Shown in pieces: positions 37,350 to 46,574 of a stretch of 64,000 bases of DNA. Made by a program: the position numbers and the translations under genes. The DNA lies in the NCBI RefSeq assembly GCF_902726545.1, contig NZ_CACVAD010000014.1, positions 34,696 to 98,695 of the forward strand, read 5' to 3'. Numbering within the stretch: the stretch's first letter is position 1; each line of letters starts with the position of its first letter. The stretch is from Yersinia artesiana (GTDB taxonomy: Bacteria; Pseudomonadota; Gammaproteobacteria; Enterobacterales; Enterobacteriaceae). The notes under the pieces were generated by a model, which saw only the letters and a list, made by a program, of their open reading frames with translations, ran no database searches and was not told where the DNA came from.

Positions 37350-38135
37350 ATGAAAAATAATATTAACAAGACTGTTTTCCTAATGTTATCATTATTAGCT
37401 TTTCTATCTTGTGGTCATGCTAAGGAGCCTAACCTGCATGTCATTCAACATGAATTCTCAGTAAAAGTGGGTGGAACACGAGCTATCTACCCATTATCTT
37501 CAGTGAAAGGGATTTCATTGTCTATGGTGAATCCGCAAGATTATCCGATATTAGTGCAAACGCAGATTAAGGGTGAAGATAAACACTCACCAGCCCCTTT
37601 TGTGGTGACTCCACCGTTATTCCGTCTGGATGCGGGTATGCAAGGGCGAGTACGCGTAATTCGCACTGGCGGCAACTTCCCCCAAGATCGCGAAAGTTTG
37701 CAATGGCTGTGCCTGACCGGTATACCACCGAAAGAGGGAGATATATGGGATAATGGCCATGATGATAAAAAGAAGGAGACACAAGATGTTAATCTGGATG
37801 TCAGGTTGTCTATCAGCACCTGCATGAAATTGCTGGTCAGACCGGATCAACTTAAACAAAAACCCGAAGATGTTGCTGGGGAATTAATCTGGCAGCGTAA
37901 TGGGAAACAGTTACAAGTTAATAATCCAACCCCATTTTATATCAACTTTAAATCTGTAATGTTGGCGGGTAAAAATATCGATTTATCTTCTACTGGAAGT
38001 GATAGTTATGTTGCGCCTTTTGCAAAAAGAAGTTTTTCACTGCCGCTTGATATGGCAGGGTCTCCCGCAGAAGTTAATTGGAAAATCATTAATGATTTGG
38101 GGGGCGTGAGTCAAGTATTTAAAGCCAATGTTTAA
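37350..38135 (+). CDS. myfB: FGL-type periplasmic fimbrial chaperone (PsaB/MyfB-like)
   Basis: This is a 261-residue pilus chaperone with an N-terminal signal peptide ending GHA. The first Ig-like domain has the subunit-binding QGRVRVIRTGGNFPQDRESLQWLC region. The F1-G1 loop is long and bounded by two cysteines (C121 and C158), the FGL subfamily hallmark. FGL chaperones serve simple polyadhesive fibres (Psa, Myf, Caf1) rather than tip-adhesin pili, in agreement with the absence of any adhesin gene here. It caps the pilin and hands it to the usher. Confidence 0.86.
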   Translation: MKNNINKTVFLMLSLLAFLSCGHAKEPNLHVIQHEFSVKVGGTRAIYPLSSVKGISLSMVNPQDYPILVQTQIKGEDKHSPAPFVVTPPLFRLDAGMQGRVRVIRTGGNFPQDRESLQWLCLTGIPPKEGDIWDNGHDDKKKETQDVNLDVRLSISTCMKLLVRPDQLKQKPEDVAGELIWQRNGKQLQVNNPTPFYINFKSVMLAGKNIDLSSTGSDSYVAPFAKRSFSLPLDMAGSPAEVNWKIINDLGGVSQVFKANV

Positions 38136-38182
38136 AGCTATTACTGTTATCTGATATTTCCCCTGTATTTATGGGTGAAGTG

Positions 38183-40708
38183 ATGTTTTTCTCTTTAAAA
38201 AATTCGGTGGTTAAACTTATCGCGTTTCTGGCGATGTGTTTGGTATTTCCGGTGTGGGCCGGTCATTATACCTTTGACCCTATATTGTTAGCGGATAATA
38301 ATATTAATGCTAACACTAAAACGGATCTTTCTTTATTTGAACAAGGAGGGCAATTACCGGGCACTTATTTGGTGGATATATTCTTAGGTGATGAAAAGGT
38401 GGATTCTACTAATGTGACATTCCATGCAGTAAAATCACCGGCTGGAGAATATTCGTTGCAGTCGTGTTTAACTAAAGAGCAATTATCCCGCTATGGCGTG
38501 GATGTGGATAATTACCCTAATTTATTGCCGCCAGCAAAAAATACCCAGCAGGATGGGCAAACAAGCCAATGTGTTAATTTGGCGGCAATTCCACAGGCCA
38601 GCGAAGAGTTTGAGTTTTATACTATGCGGCTGGTGCTGAATATTCCACAAGTGGCATTACGGCCTAAGGATGAAATATCCATTGAGCGTTGGGATGACGG
38701 AATCACTGCTTTTTTGCTGAATTATATGGCTAATAGCAGTACCACAACCTATCGCCAAACGGGTAAGCAGCATCGCTCGCACTATGTTCAGTTGTATCCC
38801 GGCTTCAATATCGGGGCATGGCGTATTCGTAATGCCACCAGTTGGAACCAATCGGGTAATAGCGCTGGCAAATGGCAAAGCAGCTATATTTATGCCACGC
38901 GTGGGCTTTATCGCTTAAAAAGCCGCCTCACACTGGGGGAAAGCTATACCCCCGGTGATTTTTTTGACAGCGTACCATTCAGCGGTGTGATGTTGGGCGA
39001 TGACGTCAATATGTTGCCCTCCAACCAGCGCGATTTTATGCCGGTAGTGCGTGGTATTGCCCGCAGTCAGGCGCGAGTCGAAGTGCGGCAAAATGACTAT
39101 CTGATATACAGCACTGTGGTATCTCCGGGGCCGTTTGAGTTAACTGATGTCATGCCAAGTCGCTCCAGCAGCGACCTGCATGTGACGGTGCTGGAAAGTA
39201 ATGGCACAACGCAGGAGTTTACCGTGCCTTATAGCGTTCCGGCGATTGCACTGCGCAAGGGGCGCTGGCGCTACAACCTGATGGCGGGGCGCTATCGCCC
39301 GGCTAATGTTGATGTGGAGACCACGCCTATCGCTCAGGCCACGGTGGCTTATGGTTTGCCGTGGAATCTGACTGTCTTTGCCGGTCAGCAGTGGTCGCCG
39401 CATTATCAGGCGACCACTGCCGGGCTTGGGGTGATGCTGGGGGATTATGGTGCGTTATCATCCAGTATTACCGACGCGACCAGCGAATATCGCCAGCAGT
39501 CGCCAGTGAAAGGGCAGGCGTGGGAAGTGCGCTATAACAAAACCTTGCAAGCCTCGGATACCTCGTTTTCATTGGTCAATAGCCAGTACAGCACCGCTGA
39601 CTTTAGTAGTTTATCCGACGTGTTGCAGAGTTACCGGCGCAATGATAACAGTAGCAATGGTTGTCATTCGCCGCATTTGCGTAATCAAACTGCGGTGACG
39701 ATTGGCCAGCCGTTAGGCCAGTTTGGCTATCTGAACGTGAATTGGTCACGACGGGGTTACCGGGATGCCCCGACAAGCAGTTCCTGGGGTGTGCAGTATA
39801 GCTTCAATACTGGCAACCTTTATTGGTCGCTGGATTGGACACAAAATCAATATCGCGCTAGCCATGATCGCCTGTTGAGTTTGTCGGTGAGTGTGCCGTT
39901 GGGTCGCGATCACAATACTTTTGCGGCTTATCGTATGACCTCATCCGATGAGAGCAAAGATCATGAGGTGAGTCTATACGGGCAGGCTTTCGATAATCGG
40001 TTGAACTGGAATGTGCGCCAGACAGAGCATTATGCTCAATCTCACTCCGGCGAGAACAGTGGCTCACTGAACCTGGATTGGCATGGCCGCTCCGGCGATA
40101 TTGGCGGGGATTATTACTATAATCCGAATCTGCGCCAGATCAGTGCCAATGTCTCAGGTGGGGTAGTTATCCACCGGCATGGGCTGACACTCGGGCCGCA
40201 GATCAATGGCACTGCCGCACTGATTGAAGTGCCGGGGGTTAGCGGAGTAGCTACCAGCGAAGACCATCGGCTGAAAACGGATTTTCGTGGTTACAGTATC
40301 GTGCCGAGTCTTTTCCCTTATCAGGAGCATGATATCTCGCTGGAAACCACTGATTTACCACCGGATGCCGAGGTGACAAACACCGATGCCAAGGTGTTGC
40401 CGACCGAAGGGGCGATAGTGCGTGCCAGCTTTAGCCCACAAATTGGCGGACGGGCGCTGATGACCATCAAACGGGCTAATGGCGAAACCATTCCGTTTGG
40501 CGCGATGGCAAGTTTGGTTAATCAGCCCGCGAATGCAGCGATTGTCGACGAAGGCGGGAAAGCCTATCTGACTGGCTTGCCGGAAACCGGGCAGTTGTTG
40601 GTGCAGTGGGGTAAAGATGCCAGTCAGCAGTGCCGGGTTGATTACCAGCTTGCGACGGCGAAAAAAGGCGATGCCGGGCTGTATATGCTCAGTGGCGTGT
40701 GTCATTAA
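38183..40708 (+). CDS. myfC: Outer-membrane fimbrial usher (PsaC/MyfC-like)
   Basis: This is an 841-residue FimD/PapC-family usher. After a signal peptide ending VWA, the N-terminal domain opens HYTFDPILLADNN. The barrel and plug region includes GDFFDSVPFSGVMLGDDVNMLP and ARSQARVEVRQNDYLIYSTVVSPGPFEL. The C-terminal domain carries the usual cysteine pair (QCRVDYQ... SGVC). The frame opens at 38171, but GGTGAAG supports 38183. It is the last gene of the cluster. The first third is more AT-rich than the rest. Confidence 0.9.
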   Translation: MFFSLKNSVVKLIAFLAMCLVFPVWAGHYTFDPILLADNNINANTKTDLSLFEQGGQLPGTYLVDIFLGDEKVDSTNVTFHAVKSPAGEYSLQSCLTKEQLSRYGVDVDNYPNLLPPAKNTQQDGQTSQCVNLAAIPQASEEFEFYTMRLVLNIPQVALRPKDEISIERWDDGITAFLLNYMANSSTTTYRQTGKQHRSHYVQLYPGFNIGAWRIRNATSWNQSGNSAGKWQSSYIYATRGLYRLKSRLTLGESYTPGDFFDSVPFSGVMLGDDVNMLPSNQRDFMPVVRGIARSQARVEVRQNDYLIYSTVVSPGPFELTDVMPSRSSSDLHVTVLESNGTTQEFTVPYSVPAIALRKGRWRYNLMAGRYRPANVDVETTPIAQATVAYGLPWNLTVFAGQQWSPHYQATTAGLGVMLGDYGALSSSITDATSEYRQQSPVKGQAWEVRYNKTLQASDTSFSLVNSQYSTADFSSLSDVLQSYRRNDNSSNGCHSPHLRNQTAVTIGQPLGQFGYLNVNWSRRGYRDAPTSSSWGVQYSFNTGNLYWSLDWTQNQYRASHDRLLSLSVSVPLGRDHNTFAAYRMTSSDESKDHEVSLYGQAFDNRLNWNVRQTEHYAQSHSGENSGSLNLDWHGRSGDIGGDYYYNPNLRQISANVSGGVVIHRHGLTLGPQINGTAALIEVPGVSGVATSEDHRLKTDFRGYSIVPSLFPYQEHDISLETTDLPPDAEVTNTDAKVLPTEGAIVRASFSPQIGGRALMTIKRANGETIPFGAMASLVNQPANAAIVDEGGKAYLTGLPETGQLLVQWGKDASQQCRVDYQLATAKKGDAGLYMLSGVCH

Positions 40709-40725
40709 GCGGGATAAACCATAGT

Positions 40726-40758
40726 AAAATGCCCGTCAGGTTAGCTGGCGGGCATTTT
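40726..40758. terminator. Bidirectional terminator between usher and nfo
   Basis: A 14-bp stem AAAATGCCCGTCAG / CTGGCGGGCATTTT with one G-T pair is flanked by A4 and T4. It serves the convergent usher and nfo genes and closes the accessory locus. Confidence 0.88.
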
Positions 40759-40762
40759 GTGT

Positions 40763-41608
40763 TTACACGTCGGCTTGCGACTTCAACCAGGCTATTTCTT
40801 CAGCCCAGATATCTGGATTGACGGTTTCCAGAATCAGCGGAATATTATCGAAACGCGGATCGCGCATAATATAGCTGAATACGGTTTTGCCGATGTTTCC
40901 TTCACCCAAGCTGTGGTGGCGGTCAACACGGCTGTTAAATTCGCTTTTCGCATCATTAAGATGCATACCGCGCAGATATTCGAAACCGACAATATCCCCC
41001 AGTGCGCCGAATGTATGTTGGCAATCAGCTTCAGTTCGCAAATCATAACCGGCGGCGAAAGCATGGCAGGTATCGATACAAACGCCCACGCGACTCTTAT
41101 CTTCCACCCCATCAATGATGGCGGCCAGATGTTCAAATTTGAAACCGAGATTACTGCCCTGACCCGCAGTGTTTTCAATCACGGCGGTCACGCCCTCAGT
41201 TGCATCCAACGCGATATTGATGGATTCTGCGATACGCGCCAGACACTTATCTTCATCGATTTGCAGTAAATGACTGCCGGGGTGGAAGTTCAGTAATGAT
41301 AGCCCTAGTTGCTGGCAGCGCATCATTTCATCAATAAAGGCTTCACGAGATTTCTCCAGCGCCTCGGTAACCGGATGGCCGAGGTTAATCAGATAGCTAT
41401 CGTGAGGTAATATCTGGGCTGAGGTGTAGCCGTATTGCTCGCAAGCTTGCTTAAACTTTTCAATCACATCTTCCGCCAGTGGGGCGGCGCGCCATTGACG
41501 TTGATTCTTGGTAAACAGAGCAAAGGCAGTGGCCTCAAGTTCGTGCGCCCGAATTACAGCCTGATCGACTCCACCTGCTGCGCTGACATGTGCACCGACA
41601 AATTTCAT
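40763..41608 (-). CDS. nfo: Endonuclease IV
   Basis: This is a 281-residue AP endonuclease (family 2, TIM barrel) starting [18 protein letters not shown]. Zinc-site segments are [43 protein letters not shown] with [10 protein letters not shown], and the final PLILET glutamate. It cuts at abasic sites and removes 3' blocking groups. The open frame runs 64 codons further upstream into the ERIC, but AAGGAG at 41608 and the family start decide. The order nfo-yeiH-yeiE-lysP is as in E. coli. Confidence 0.95.
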   Translation of the reverse strand: MKFVGAHVSAAGGVDQAVIRAHELEATAFALFTKNQRQWRAAPLAEDVIEKFKQACEQYGYTSAQILPHDSYLINLGHPVTEALEKSREAFIDEMMRCQQLGLSLLNFHPGSHLLQIDEDKCLARIAESINIALDATEGVTAVIENTAGQGSNLGFKFEHLAAIIDGVEDKSRVGVCIDTCHAFAAGYDLRTEADCQHTFGALGDIVGFEYLRGMHLNDAKSEFNSRVDRHHSLGEGNIGKTVFSYIMRDPRFDNIPLILETVNPDIWAEEIAWLKSQADV

Positions 41609-41670
41609 TCCATTCTCCTTTGATAACCGCTGCATTATGGCATTGATAGCGGTGTGATTGAATGGGATAA

Positions 41671-41942
41671 ACTCGTCATACTTCAAGCTGCATGTGCGTT
41701 GGCTGCTTTCGTTACTCGGCCCGTCCATGGGCCTCGCCTCTACGAGGCCGCTGCAAGCAGCGTTCAAATCTACTCCTGGCAGATTTGTCACCCGAATCAT
41801 TGACTGGAGTCAACTCATCGGGGTTAATGAGCCTCGTCCCTGAGGCTCACCCTACGGGCAGCATAAATGCTGTTCAAATCTGTTCCCGACCGATTTGTCA
41901 CTCACTTGCCGCCCTCCTGTAACTCGAATTATTTAGAGTATA
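41671..41942. repeat. Composite ERIC with two similar inserts, upstream of nfo
   Basis: The ends are ordinary ERIC (GTCATACTTCAAGCTGCATGTG on the left, CTGTAACTCGAATTATTTAGAGTATA on the right) and the middle keeps CACCCGAATCATTGAC and CTCATCGGGGTTA. Two extra stretches of about 70 bp interrupt it. They share TTCAAATCT and GATTTGTCAC ends, and each starts with a GCCTCG...GAGG(C) hairpin. The element lies about 60 bp upstream of the nfo ATG, probably in its leader. Confidence 0.85.
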
Positions 41943-41956
41943 AACGGCGAGAAAAG

Positions 41957-41980
41957 AAAAGGGCCACCGCGGTAGCCCTT
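41957..41980 (-). terminator. Terminator of yeiH
   Basis: AAGGGCCACCGCGGTAGCCCTT forms a stem with one mismatch; on the minus strand it is followed by a T-rich run (TTTTCTTTTC). It lies about 30 bp after the yeiH stop. Confidence 0.8.
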
Positions 41981-42010
41981 AAATAGTAATCAAATAGCGG
42001 GATACTGGCT

Positions 42011-43093
42011 TTACGCCGCAATATGCTGCACCAATAAGTTGATACCAGTACCGCCGATCAGCAACCAGGCAAATAGCATCAAAGCCAACAACAGCGGTTT
42101 GACCCCAGCCTGGCGGATAGAACCCACATGGGTGGTTAACCCCAGAGCTGCCATTGCCATCGCCAGCAAAATGGTGTCCAGTGTAATCAAGTGGCTAACC
42201 CAAGCTGCGGGCAGTAAATTCAGTGAGTTAAAACCGGCCATCAGGATAAATATCACCGCAAACCACGGAATAGTGATGGCACTTTTTTCACGTTTTTGAC
42301 CACTGGTTTTCAGGCTGCTACGGCCCAGATAAGCTGACAGTAACAGCAAGAAGGGCGCGAGCATCATGACGCGGATCATTTTGGTAATGACGGCGGCATT
42401 TTCAGCATCTGGCCCAATGGCATGACCGGCTGCGACGACTTGTGCCACTTCATGAATAGTCGAACCGGCAAAGATACCAAAGGTTTCCTGATCAAAGGGC
42501 AGCCATTGGTAATGCAGATTCAACTGATATAGCCAAGGGTAAACAAAAATCGCCAGTGTCCCGAAAATCACCACTGTGGCGACGGCCACCGCCACTTTGC
42601 TGGCATCGGCTTTCAGCACTGGCTCGGTTGCCATAATGGCTGCTGCCCCACAGATACTGCTACCGGCACCAATTAACATCACGGTTTGCTGATCCAGACC
42701 AAATACGCGCTTACCCAGCCAGCAGGCCAATATAAAGGTTGAACTGAGGGTTAGCAGGTCAATAATCATCCCGGTCGCCCCGACATCAGCCACTTGCTGG
42801 AAGGTCAGGCGGAAGCCGTACAAAATAATCCCCAGCCGCAGTAAGTGCTGTTTGGCCAGCACCACCCCGTCAGAGCAGACCGGTTGCACCCAAGGGTACA
42901 CCGTGTTGCCGACGACGATACCGAATAAAATAGCCAGAGTCAGCGCCCCCAGCCCCATGTCGATAAACCACGGCATGTCACCCACTTTGAGCGCTAACCC
43001 AGTAATCACACCGGTCAACACCAAGCCCGGAATATAGCGGGTCAGAGTAAACAGCTGTGGACGGGAGAGTTCAGTTGTATGTGAAGTCGCCAT
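42011..43093 (-). CDS. yeiH: UPF0324 inner-membrane protein YeiH
   Basis: This is a 360-residue membrane protein with about 10 hydrophobic segments. Family motifs include [34 protein letters not shown] and [19 protein letters not shown]. Function is unresolved; the family is proposed to transport small anions such as sulfite, based partly on its regulator YeiE/CysB-like neighbours. It is divergent from the LysR gene yeiE, its likely regulator, as in E. coli. Confidence 0.92.
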   Translation of the reverse strand: MATSHTTELSRPQLFTLTRYIPGLVLTGVITGLALKVGDMPWFIDMGLGALTLAILFGIVVGNTVYPWVQPVCSDGVVLAKQHLLRLGIILYGFRLTFQQVADVGATGMIIDLLTLSSTFILACWLGKRVFGLDQQTVMLIGAGSSICGAAAIMATEPVLKADASKVAVAVATVVIFGTLAIFVYPWLYQLNLHYQWLPFDQETFGIFAGSTIHEVAQVVAAGHAIGPDAENAAVITKMIRVMMLAPFLLLLSAYLGRSSLKTSGQKREKSAITIPWFAVIFILMAGFNSLNLLPAAWVSHLITLDTILLAMAMAALGLTTHVGSIRQAGVKPLLLALMLFAWLLIGGTGINLLVQHIAA

Positions 43094-43475
43094 GTTTATG
43101 TCCTGTGTCCTGTAAAGATTGCGTACAGTTTAACGGGTTTGGGCATAATAGATAAATTCATTATATCTTTATAATCAATCGATATAACTGATAAGCGAGA
43201 CGAGAAGCCTAAGCTCAGTGTGTTGGGAAAGACCCACGGTTTGTTGGCGTGAAGACATTTAGCGACATACTGATTATCTGATTGATTTTTAACATGGTTA
43301 TAAATGGAGTCGTAACAATTATTTATTGTCAGTTCTTTCGGAAAAATAAGAATAAATAGCATTCTTCCTGCTGAAATTCATCCCGGATAACCTCCAGATT
43401 TTACTCAAAGGTGTTAGTCTTATACGGTAATTGAGGCTATATAATCCTTTCGACAGCAATTGCGTTAGTGACTAA

Positions 43476-43579
43476 TATGCCCTTCTTACTTGAAGTTGCC
43501 ACATGGGCTGTTCATCTGGGTCATTGACCTGAGCCAGCGTATTGGGCTAGCCGGTCGCAACTCCAATTACTTTGGGTAA
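43476..43579. repeat. Degenerate ERIC-like element between yeiH and yeiE
   Basis: The ends look like ERIC (TATGCCCTTCTTACTTGAAGTTGCC on the left, GCAACTCCAATTACTTTGGGTA on the right), but the middle is shorter and unlike the consensus. The rest of 43094-43655 carries the divergent promoters; an 88-codon minus frame there has no support. Confidence 0.6.
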
Positions 43580-43655
43580 ATGTTAGCTCTTCTCATCCAA
43601 CAACTGGCGAACAGAGTGATGATAGCGTCCTCCATTCTTTACTACAGAGACCGTT

Positions 43656-44528
43656 ATGCACATAACCTTACGTCAACTTGAAGTCTTTACTGAGGTGCTA
43701 AAAAGCGGCTCGACGACCCAAGCTTCGGTTGTGCTCGCGCTTTCACAATCGGCAGTCAGCGCAGCATTGGCGGATTTGGAAGGGCAATTAGGAGTACAAC
43801 TTTTTGATAGGGTCGGTAAGCGTTTAGTCACCAATGAACATGGGCGGTTGCTTTACCCAAAAGCACTCGCACTTATCGAGCAAGCAATTGAAATTGAACA
43901 GCTTTTCCAACAAGATTTAGGCGCGTTGCGCATTGCTGCCAGCAGCACCATTGGCAATTATATGTTGCCGGGCATGATTGCCAAATATCGGCACGATTTC
44001 CCCGGTACCCCACTGGAGCTGAATATTGGCAACAGTCAGGATGTGATTGAAGCCGTGGCTGATTTTCGCGGCGACCTTGGCCTGATTGAAGGGCCGTGCC
44101 ATATGCCAGAGCTGATGACCCAAGCCTGGCTGCGTGACGAGTTGGTGGTGTTTGCCGCGCCGGATAACCCGTTATGCCATAAAATGCTGACGTTAGAAGA
44201 GCTTGCCGATGCCGCGTGGATCTTACGCGAGCGGGGTTCAGGCACGCGTGAAGTGCTCGACCACTTATTACTGGCAAAATTGCCACACTTTAAACTGGTG
44301 ATGGAGCTTGGGAATTCTGAGGCCATCAAGCGGGCAGTGCGCTACGGCATGGGGATCAGTTGTTTGTCGCGCCGGGTGATTGCCGACCAACTTGCCAGCG
44401 GTGAGTTGATTGAACTTAACATTCCTTTGCCGCCACTTATCAGGACGTTATACCTGATTCATCACCGGCAAAAACATATCTCAAATGCTTTGCAGCGCTT
44501 CCTCAGTTATTGCCAGGAAGAGCCTTGA
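43656..44528 (+). CDS. yeiE: LysR-family transcriptional regulator YeiE
   Basis: This is a 290-residue LysR regulator. The N-terminal winged helix [38 protein letters not shown] (helix-turn-helix about 18-40) is followed by a periplasmic-binding-protein-like effector domain. YeiE in enterobacteria has been linked to sulfite tolerance, motility and virulence genes. It is divergent from yeiH and upstream of lysP, as in E. coli. Confidence 0.9.
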   Translation: MHITLRQLEVFTEVLKSGSTTQASVVLALSQSAVSAALADLEGQLGVQLFDRVGKRLVTNEHGRLLYPKALALIEQAIEIEQLFQQDLGALRIAASSTIGNYMLPGMIAKYRHDFPGTPLELNIGNSQDVIEAVADFRGDLGLIEGPCHMPELMTQAWLRDELVVFAAPDNPLCHKMLTLEELADAAWILRERGSGTREVLDHLLLAKLPHFKLVMELGNSEAIKRAVRYGMGISCLSRRVIADQLASGELIELNIPLPPLIRTLYLIHHRQKHISNALQRFLSYCQEEP

Positions 44529-44772
44529 ATCGGTGGTTTTCGCTAAAGCGCATTCACGCCATGAGGCATAAGATTTTAAGTGTTTTACACTAAGGGAAAG
44601 AGTGATCGCGGTAAGAATACCCCGCTGCCAGGGATTTATTCTGACAATTGAGCTTTTGCTAATAATTGAGCCGGGATCATGAAGGTATCTTATATCAGCG
44701 CATTGTTACTATCCGAGCCGGTGGGATTTGTTACAATCCCGCCTTATTTTTTAAGGGTGGATTAGGGTAAGA

Positions 44773-46299
44773 ATGACTCAGCAAAATACTAAAATCCCAG
44801 TGCAACAGGGTGCACAGCGTTTGCGCCGTGAGCTTAAATCACGGCATTTAGCCATGATTGCTATCGGTGGCTCTATTGGTACCGGTTTGTTTGTCGCCTC
44901 AGGCGCGACCGTTTCTCAGGCCGGCCCGGGTGGAGCATTGCTCTCCTATGCATTGATTGGCTTGATGGTTTACTTCTTGATGACCAGTCTGGGTGAATTG
45001 GCGGCATTTATGCCGGTATCCGGTTCATTTTCGACTTACGGCTCAAAATATGTTGAGGAAGGCTTCGGCTTCGCCCTTGGCTGGAACTACTGGTACAACT
45101 GGGCGGTGACTATCGCTGTTGACCTGGTAGCGGCACAATTGGTCATGAATTACTGGTTCCCGGATGCGCCCGGTTGGATCTGGAGTGCGCTGTTCCTCGC
45201 CCTGATGTTTTTACTGAACTACATATCGGTGAAAGGCTTTGGTGAAGCGGAATACTGGTTCTCACTGATTAAAGTGGCCACAGTTATTATCTTCATCATT
45301 ATTGGTGTGATGATGATTAGCGGCATCATGAAAGGCGGCGAGAGTGCAGGGTGGCACAACTGGACAATCGGTGATGCGCCGTTTGCCGGAGGGTTCTCGG
45401 CGATGATTGGTGTGGCGATGATTGTCGGTTTCTCCTTCCAGGGCACTGAGCTGATTGGTATTGCTGCTGGTGAATCAAAAGACCCAGGCAAAAACATCCC
45501 CCGTGCGGTGCGTAAGGTATTCTGGCGTATCTTGCTGTTCTATATCTTCGCTATCCTGATTATCAGCCTGATCATTCCGTATACCGACCCAAGTCTGTTA
45601 CGTAATGATGTTAAAGATATCAGCGTCAGCCCGTTCACCTTGGTGTTCCAAAATGCAGGGCTGCTGTCTGCGGCAGCGGTGATGAATGCGGTTATTCTGA
45701 CCGCGGTATTGTCAGCCGGTAACTCAGGGATGTACGCCTCTACCCGTATGCTGTTTACCCTGGCTTCAGAAGGTAAGGCGCCGCGTATTTTTGCCAAACT
45801 TTCTCGCGGTGGTGTACCCCGTAATGCGCTGTATGCCACGACTGTGGTCGCGGGCTTGTGCTTTCTAAGCTCAATGTTTGGCAATCAAACTGTCTATCTG
45901 TGGTTGCTGAATACTTCAGGCATGACCGGCTTTATCGCCTGGTTGGGTATTGCTATCAGTCATTATCGTTTCCGCCGTGGTTATATGATGCAGGGCCGCG
46001 ATTTGAACGATTTGCCGTATCAGTCTGGTTTCTTCCCGCTGGGGCCAATCTTTGCCTTTGTGTTGTGTTTGATCATTACTTTGGGTCAGAACTATCAGGC
46101 ATTCCTACAAGATCGCATTGATTGGTATGGCGTGACCGCTACTTATATCGGTATTCCATTATTCCTGGTGATTTGGTTCGGTTATAAACTGAGCCGTGGC
46201 ACCAAGGTTATCAAATACAAAGATATGGAATTCCCGAAATGGCGTGATGAAAGTCATGACTCTCAGGAAGTTAAAAAAACAGCACTGATTGCTGACTAA
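44773..46299 (+). CDS. lysP: Lysine-specific permease LysP
   Basis: This is a 508-residue APC amino acid-polyamine transporter with 12 hydrophobic segments. It starts with RRELKSRHLAMIAIGGSIGTGLFVASG and includes GFSFQGTELIGIAAGESKDP and SGNSGMYASTRMLFTLA. In E. coli LysP is a proton-coupled lysine importer and the lysine sensor for CadC. No lysine riboswitch was recognised upstream. A strong terminator follows. Confidence 0.94.
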   Translation: MTQQNTKIPVQQGAQRLRRELKSRHLAMIAIGGSIGTGLFVASGATVSQAGPGGALLSYALIGLMVYFLMTSLGELAAFMPVSGSFSTYGSKYVEEGFGFALGWNYWYNWAVTIAVDLVAAQLVMNYWFPDAPGWIWSALFLALMFLLNYISVKGFGEAEYWFSLIKVATVIIFIIIGVMMISGIMKGGESAGWHNWTIGDAPFAGGFSAMIGVAMIVGFSFQGTELIGIAAGESKDPGKNIPRAVRKVFWRILLFYIFAILIISLIIPYTDPSLLRNDVKDISVSPFTLVFQNAGLLSAAAVMNAVILTAVLSAGNSGMYASTRMLFTLASEGKAPRIFAKLSRGGVPRNALYATTVVAGLCFLSSMFGNQTVYLWLLNTSGMTGFIAWLGIAISHYRFRRGYMMQGRDLNDLPYQSGFFPLGPIFAFVLCLIITLGQNYQAFLQDRIDWYGVTATYIGIPLFLVIWFGYKLSRGTKVIKYKDMEFPKWRDESHDSQEVKKTALIAD

Positions 46300-46318
46300 C
46301 AAAATGATGTAATACCTG

Positions 46319-46347
46319 AAAGGGCGATAATGTGATCGCCCTTTTTT
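46319..46347 (+). terminator. Terminator of lysP
   Basis: The stem AAAGGGCGAT / ATCGCCCTTT with loop AATGTG is followed by T6, about 20 bp after the lysP stop. Confidence 0.9.
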
Positions 46348-46513
46348 GTTGCCAAAAAATGGTGATCATTTGAACGAAGTTAAGCAAATAATTTCGCTAA
46401 CTTCGCTTTATCTCCCTCCTGATATCATGGATTAGATTAACCATATTGATTAAATAATATTATAAAATAAACATTTACGATTATTTATATCAAATCAGTT
46501 ATAGCAATCTTAT

Positions 46514-46528
46514 TGATAAGTATTATCG
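46514..46528 (+). promoter_or_regulatory. Fur box upstream of the iron ABC operon
   Basis: TGATAAG-T-ATTATCG matches the 7-1-7 Fur motif (TGATAAT-N-ATTATCA) at 12 of 14 arm positions. It lies about 46 bp before the permease start, in AT-rich sequence suited to a promoter. It predicts iron-repressed expression of the operon. Confidence 0.78.
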
Positions 46529-46574
46529 TTTGTTTTATTGTTAGCGGCATATTGATAGTCGGTAACCGAAATAA

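Noticed and set aside
41609..41800. 64-codon N-terminal extension of endonuclease IV
   Set aside because: The extra codons read through an ERIC; the conserved start MKFVGAH with AAGGAG is at 41608.
43096..43362. 88-codon minus-strand frame upstream of yeiH
   Set aside because: Overlaps the yeiH promoter region, no family resemblance; the yeiH start itself has the better ribosome site.
44529..44772. Lysine riboswitch upstream of lysP
   Set aside because: The 244-bp spacer shows no recognisable conserved L-box core, and enterobacterial lysP is normally controlled by ArgP.
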